Shown here: positions 5,455-9,059 of the stretch, piece by piece
How the letters are laid out: every line of letters begins with the position of its first letter
Position numbering within the stretch: the first letter of the stretch is position 1
Notes under the pieces: generated by a model
Databases searched by the model: none
The model's input: the letters and a program-made list of their open reading frames with translations, nothing else
Told to the model about the DNA's origin: nothing
Program-made: the position numbers and the translations under genes
NCBI GenBank assembly: GCA_910587255.1
Contig: CAJUKT010000092.1
Span: forward strand, 1-9,059
Origin: an uncultured Oscillospiraceae bacterium
Lineage (GTDB): Bacteria > Bacillota > Clostridia > Oscillospirales > Oscillospiraceae
Direction: 5' to 3'
DNA: 9,059 bases

Positions 5455-5799
5455 CTACAGCCCCACAATGGTCCAGATGTACAGGGGGGCGGTGAGGACG
5501 AACACCAGGCAGGCGAACAGGATGACCGGGCCCGTCCACTCAAACTGGCCATGCTTCTTGTAGTCGAAGTAGCTGAGGGCCAGCTTGCCGAAGAAGGCGA
5601 TGGCGAGGATCATGTCCAGCGCGGGGAAGACCACGTTGTCCACCACGGTCTTGATCTGGCCCGCAGCGTCCTTCCAGGTCTTTTCCACCACGTCGGCCAC
5701 GCTGGAGCCGCCGTTGGCGGCAAAGGCCGGGGCGATGCACAGGGCGCACAGCAGCAGGGCCAGAATCACGGGGCGAAGGTATTTCTTGCACTTTTTCAT
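5455..5799 (-). CDS. DUF3852-type small exported membrane protein, pilin-like topology
   Basis: A 114-residue protein with a clear signal peptide: MKKCKKYLRP, a hydrophobic core, then APAFA with probable cleavage after Ala27. The mature part has a short soluble segment (about 28-55), a first membrane helix (about 58-78, FPALDMILAIAFFGKLALSYF), a charged hinge (DYKKHGQFE) and a second helix at the C-terminus (about 90-114). From memory this matches DUF3852 proteins found next to conjugation genes in Clostridia. Signal peptide plus two helices is also the topology of VirB2/TrbC pilins, but no sequence similarity to them is visible to me. A strong AAAGGAGGAG (5807-5816) precedes the ATG. The gene follows the adhesin by 67 bases including a hairpin and probably shares its transcript. 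It ends one base from the helicase stop on the opposite strand. Confidence 0.83.
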   Translation of the reverse strand: MKKCKKYLRPVILALLLCALCIAPAFAANGGSSVADVVEKTWKDAAGQIKTVVDNVVFPALDMILAIAFFGKLALSYFDYKKHGQFEWTGPVILFACLVFVLTAPLYIWTIVGL

Positions 5800-5825
5800 G
5801 GGGATACTCCTCCTTTAATTTGCTG

Positions 5826-5849
5826 GGGGCCGCCCTTGCGGACGGCCCC
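5826..5849 (-). other. Intercistronic hairpin with a GNRA-type loop between adhesin and DUF3852-type gene
   Basis: On the minus strand GGGGCCGTCC, loop GCAA, GGGCGGCCCC form a ten-pair stem with one U-G wobble. No T-run follows on the minus strand, so it is not a normal intrinsic terminator for the adhesin; it could protect or process the mRNA between the two genes. On the plus strand it is followed by GTTTCTTG, a weak T-rich tract, so it could stop helicase read-through about 370 bases after that gene ends. Confidence 0.6.
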
Positions 5850-5866
5850 GTTTCTTGTCTCTGTGC

Positions 5867-8800
5867 TTAATAGCCGGTGGTGGGCAGCTTGGGGGGCTTG
5901 CCGTAGACCTTGGTGGTCCAGCGGGTCACCGCCTGAATCCACTGCCCGTTGTAAACGCCGCACACATCGGCGGCGTTGGTGAAGCTGCTTCCGCCCGCCA
6001 CCGTGGACAGCACCTTGCAGTCCACCTTGGGGGCCTCCACCTGCCGGAAGTTGGCGGGAACCACGCCGAAGACGAACATAAACTCGGTGACGTACTCGTT
6101 GGAGGCCAGCCCCAGCGCCGTGGGGGATGCGTCCAGCGTGTAGCTCCTGGCGGTGGACAGGTTGTCGTACATGGTGCGGTACTCGCCATTGCTCAGGTTG
6201 GTCTTATATACCACCTTGTAATTGCCGGGGGCGTTGTAGGTGCCGGTGAAGATGCGGTTCAGCCGCACCGCCTGCACCGGCAGCGTGTCCCTCCAGTAGA
6301 AGGAGGTGAGCGCGGTGGTGGAGTTGTTGCCGATCTCGCTGAACGTATAGCGGATGTCCTGGCCCGGCATGACCTCAGCGTAGCCGGTCTTTTTGATGCT
6401 GACGTTTGTGGACAGGGCTTTGTTGGTCATGGCAACCTTCACGATCTGTCCGGCGTGCTCAATCTCCGCCTCAATGGGTGTCTTGTCCAGGCCGTAAAAA
6501 TCGGCGGCCTTGGATTCCACAATCTGATAGCGGCCCAGCGGCAGGGGCTTGGACAGCGCCACGCCGTTTTTGTCTGTCCTGACGGTGTCCACCAGGTTGC
6601 CGGTGCGGTAGTGGTAGATCTCGAACTCGGTGCCGGGGATGGGGGTGCCCGCGGGCCAGCCATTCATGGGGTTGTAGTCCTCAGAGGTCTTTTTAATTTG
6701 AATCTGGCCCGTGATGGGGGTGTTCTGCCACTCCACGAGGGTCACCTCGCCTGCCTTGACGTAGACGGTTTTCATCTGGGTGTCCGGGACATACCCCGGA
6801 TTGTCCAGCTCCCGCAGGTAGTAGCGGCCACCGTCCGTCAGGCCCTCGATATAGACGTATCCCCGGTCGTCCGAGGTGTACTGTCCAATGGGCTTGTTGG
6901 CACTGTCGTAGAGGATGAAGCTCACCCCATAGATTCCCTTGCCTGTCACGCTGTCGGTCTTGCGGATCTGGATGCCGGAAAAAGCCTTGTTTTCCACCGT
7001 CAAAGTGGTATTTTTTCCATCCTTCACGTTGAAGGTGTGACGGGTGGAGTCCAGCTTGAATTCCTTGGGACACTCGGTTTCAACGGCGTAGTAATTGCCC
7101 GCGTCCAGCTGGAGGGTGGCGCGGCCCTCGCTGTCCGTAGTAATGGTGTCGATGAGGGCGTCGTCATCGGCGCGGCGGATCTCAAAGGTCACATCGGGGA
7201 TGCGCTTCTCCTTGTTGCCTGCCACTACCTTGATGAGCTCGAAATTCCCGGCGGGGGCGTTGTAAAAAACAAGGTACTGCGTGTCGCCGGGGTTCACCTG
7301 CACGGACTGGGTCTGGGTGGCCGGGTCGATGGAGTACCCGGGGATGCTCCTGACCTCCTTGACCACGATGGTGCCCACCACGCCAGAGATCCGGATCTCC
7401 CCGTTGGCGTCCGTCTGATACAGCCCCTTGGAGGACAGGTGGCCGTTGTCATAGTCCACGTAGGAGCCGTCCGCGTAGGTCAGCTGGAACTGCACATTGG
7501 CCAGGGGTTTCCCACTGACCTTGTCCTTTTTCTGGATGACGAGGGCCCCGGCGCGCTCGTTCCAGAAGATCAGCTCGGGGGCCTGGGAACCCGCCTTGAT
7601 CTTGACGGTTTTGGGCTCGCCGTCCAGCACAAAGCCCTCCACCGTGGAAATTTCCCGCGCGGTGACGGTGGTTCCCGGCTCCAGGCCCTCGATCACGATC
7701 TCCCCCGCCGAATTGGTATAAAAAGTGCCGTCGCCGGGGCCGACGGGGGTGCCGGAGCCCTCGGTGACCTTGAAGCATACTCCGGCCAGGGGCTCCCGGT
7801 CAGTGCCCTTGATGTACTTCCGGATGGTCAAGGTCATTTTGGGGTCGTTCTCAAAATCCAGGTTGTTATCGCCGCCCGTGCCGCTGCCGCCAGGGTTGGT
7901 CCCCGTGCCGCCGCTGGTGACGGTGTTGGCCCCGCTTTTCAGCACGATGGTCTGGGGCGTGGTGTTGAGGACATGGGTGTCGGGCACCTTGTACTCCGTT
8001 ACCACCACGGTGGAACCGGGCAGGAGGCCGCTGACGGTGACCGTCCCGTCCTTCCCGGTGGTGTACCGCCCAATCAGCTCCCCGCTGGCGTACTTCACGG
8101 TGAAGGTGGTGTTGGGGATGGGCTTACCCGTCACCGAATCCACCTTGGAGAGCGTCAAATGGCACAGGGGGGTGTTATACACGTAGAGGTGCTGGGTGTC
8201 GCCGTCCGGGTTGACCACGATGGTCTGGCTGCGGGTATTGGGGTCGATGGCGTAGCCGGGGGCGCTGGACACCTCGGTGCAGACGATGGTGCCCACAATG
8301 CCGGACAGGATGATCTGCCCCTCCTTGTTGGAGGTGTACAGGCCGTTGGAGGACAGCTGGCCGCCCGCCGCGTCCACCACTTTGCCATCGGCATAGGTGA
8401 TACGGAACTGGGCTCCCTCAATGGGGCTCTTATCGGCGCTGGACAGCTTGTGGACGATGAGATTTCCCAGCTTCTTGTTCCTGAATTCCAGCTTTACCGT
8501 TTCCCCGGGCTTCGTTTTGATGGTCTGGGGCACATCGTCCAACAGGTAATTGGGCTTGCTGCGGGTTTCCTTCACCACCAGTGTCAGGTTGGGGTCCAGG
8601 TTCTCGATCAGGATGGTGCCCGCGCTGTCCGTCACATATTTTCCATTGGCGTTGCCCAGCAGGGCGCCGTCCGAGGTGGTGACCAAAAATTCCACATCAC
8701 TCAGCGGGGTTCCATCCCGGGCGTCCACCTTCGAGATCAGGAGGGAGGACTTGGGGCTGTTGCCGAAGTAGAGCTGTACCACATCCTGCTGTTTGCCGGA

Positions 8801-9059
8801 GATGTAGGCGGTCTGGGGCGCGGCGTCCACGATGTGGCCGCTGTCGCTGGCCAGCTCCTCCACGACGTAGGCCCCGGCCTGGAGGCCGGTGACGGTGAAG
8901 GAACCGTTGGCCGAGGTCCTGTAGGTGCCGATCACAGTGCCGCCTGTGCCGGAGGTCCCGGACAGATACTTAATCTGAAAAATGCAGCCCTCCACCGGCT
9001 CCCCGGAAATTCGATCATATTTATAGACCACGAGTGCGGACAGGGGGGTATTCTCCACC
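5867..9059 (-). CDS. Large SpaA/Cna-B repeat surface adhesin, 5' end outside the window
   Basis: The frame is open to the right edge. Its first visible Met would be a GTG at 9058 that reads as Val inside a domain end (VENTP), so the N-terminus and signal peptide lie outside. Counting that Val as 1, the visible 1063 residues hold nine SpaA/Cna-B (prealbumin-like) domains at about 8-100, 104-194, 199-295, 300-404, 408-500, 505-600, 605-690, 694-779 and 784-879. Each has the strand-A Lys, a central Glu and a closing Asn of the internal isopeptide bond (for example Lys110, Glu164, Asn194). Domain 4 has a Gly/Thr/Ser-rich insert at 381-399. Residues 884-1045 resemble a DUF11-type domain, followed by WTTKVYGKPPKLPTTGY and the stop. 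There is no hydrophobic tail after LPTTG. Such proteins are extended, protease-resistant stalks on the surface of Gram-positive cells; a role in contact during mating is inference from the neighbouring transfer genes. Domain assignment is confident. Confidence 0.93.
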   Translation of the reverse strand, partial: VENTPLSALVVYKYDRISGEPVEGCIFQIKYLSGTSGTGGTVIGTYRTSANGSFTVTGLQAGAYVVEELASDSGHIVDAAPQTAYISGKQQDVVQLYFGNSPKSSLLISKVDARDGTPLSDVEFLVTTSDGALLGNANGKYVTDSAGTILIENLDPNLTLVVKETRSKPNYLLDDVPQTIKTKPGETVKLEFRNKKLGNLIVHKLSSADKSPIEGAQFRITYADGKVVDAAGGQLSSNGLYTSNKEGQIILSGIVGTIVCTEVSSAPGYAIDPNTRSQTIVVNPDGDTQHLYVYNTPLCHLTLSKVDSVTGKPIPNTTFTVKYASGELIGRYTTGKDGTVTVSGLLPGSTVVVTEYKVPDTHVLNTTPQTIVLKSGANTVTSGGTGTNPGGSGTGGDNNLDFENDPKMTLTIRKYIKGTDREPLAGVCFKVTEGSGTPVGPGDGTFYTNSAGEIVIEGLEPGTTVTAREISTVEGFVLDGEPKTVKIKAGSQAPELIFWNERAGALVIQKKDKVSGKPLANVQFQLTYADGSYVDYDNGHLSSKGLYQTDANGEIRISGVVGTIVVKEVRSIPGYSIDPATQTQSVQVNPGDTQYLVFYNAPAGNFELIKVVAGNKEKRIPDVTFEIRRADDDALIDTITTDSEGRATLQLDAGNYYAVETECPKEFKLDSTRHTFNVKDGKNTTLTVENKAFSGIQIRKTDSVTGKGIYGVSFILYDSANKPIGQYTSDDRGYVYIEGLTDGGRYYLRELDNPGYVPDTQMKTVYVKAGEVTLVEWQNTPITGQIQIKKTSEDYNPMNGWPAGTPIPGTEFEIYHYRTGNLVDTVRTDKNGVALSKPLPLGRYQIVESKAADFYGLDKTPIEAEIEHAGQIVKVAMTNKALSTNVSIKKTGYAEVMPGQDIRYTFSEIGNNSTTALTSFYWRDTLPVQAVRLNRIFTGTYNAPGNYKVVYKTNLSNGEYRTMYDNLSTARSYTLDASPTALGLASNEYVTEFMFVFGVVPANFRQVEAPKVDCKVLSTVAGGSSFTNAADVCGVYNGQWIQAVTRWTTKVYGKPPKLPTTGY
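5873..5887 (-). other. LPTTG sortase-type motif at the extreme C-terminus of the adhesin
   Basis: These bases encode Leu-Pro-Thr-Thr-Gly, followed only by Tyr and TAA. A standard cell-wall sorting signal has LPXTG, then about 15-20 hydrophobic residues and a basic tail; neither is present here or in another frame immediately downstream. Confidence 0.85.
7253..9037 (-). repeat. Duplicated three-domain block within the adhesin (domains 1-3 versus 4-6)
   Basis: Domains 1-3 (9037-8168) and 4-6 (8167-7253) correspond pairwise at an offset of about 300 residues. The best pair is 3 and 6: both contain TYADG, then LSS.GLY, G.VGTIV, PGY.IDP and an Asn-Pro before DTQ. Domains 2 and 5 share the SAG.I.IE.L.P pattern and LD..P.T.K.K.G. 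Domains 1 and 4 share IG.Y.T...G..TV.GL and PQT. Identity is moderate, so the duplication is old, not a recent DNA repeat. Confidence 0.7.

Noticed and set aside
3843..5552. A 569-codon open frame on the minus strand opposite the helicase
   Set aside because: It is antisense to a helicase with all motifs intact; its translation is Leu/Gln/Val/Pro-rich with no motif. GC-rich codon use suppresses stops on the opposite strand.
1..9059. CRISPR arrays, tRNA or rRNA genes, insertion sequences, attachment sites
   Set aside because: No regularly spaced short repeats, no cloverleaf or rRNA-like stretch, no transposase or integrase motif, and no convincing terminal repeats were seen.

Overview
The window looks like part of an integrative and conjugative element (or similar conjugative cargo) from a GC-rich, gut-type Clostridia host (Oscillospiraceae/Ruminococcaceae style). 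The evidence is a TrbL/VirB6-like multi-spanning membrane protein, a small signal-peptide plus two-helix membrane protein of the DUF3852 type, a long secreted Cna-B/SpaA repeat adhesin, a DUF4406-type small protein and a phage/ICE-style DNA cytosine methyltransferase. No integrase, relaxase, VirB4 or VirD4 lies inside the window, so the element assignment is inference from gene content. I could run no database search; family names come from reading the translations.

Layout. Except for one gene, everything is read right to left on the minus strand. From the right edge: (1) the 3' part of a giant surface protein (5867-9059, N-terminus outside the window) with nine consecutive SpaA/Cna-B domains, a DUF11-like terminal domain and an LPTTG motif one residue before the stop; (2) a 114-aa exported membrane protein (5455-5799); (3) a plus-strand UvrD/PcrA-like helicase (3315-5453) lying backwards in the run, with its own extended -10 promoter and its stop one base from the stop of gene 2; (4) a TrbL-like channel protein (2332-3210); (5) a DUF4406 protein (1911-2306) whose stop overlaps (6) the start of a cytosine-5 methyltransferase catalytic half (1099-1917); and (7) a second, long minus-strand frame (1601 to beyond base 1) that carries the rest of the methyltransferase: the target-recognition region and motif IX.

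The most notable point is the methyltransferase. Motifs I, IV, VI and VIII are in one frame; motif IX (LTPRECERLQGFPD) is in another frame that is open for at least 533 codons, has its own ATG with an upstream AAGGAG, and overlaps the first by 503 bases. In the overlap both frames read as recognisable protein rather than noise. This is either a two-polypeptide methyltransferase with a nested gene (as described for M.EcoHK31I and M.AquI), a frameshifted single gene, or a broken gene. The recognition region also carries a 150-bp in-frame insertion between short direct repeats and a series of similar 'TLxA' units.

How the genes may work together (inference): the DUF3852-type protein and the TrbL-like protein would belong to the mating channel, the adhesin to cell-cell contact, the methyltransferase and DUF4406 protein to protection or modification of element DNA, and the helicase to DNA processing during transfer or replication.
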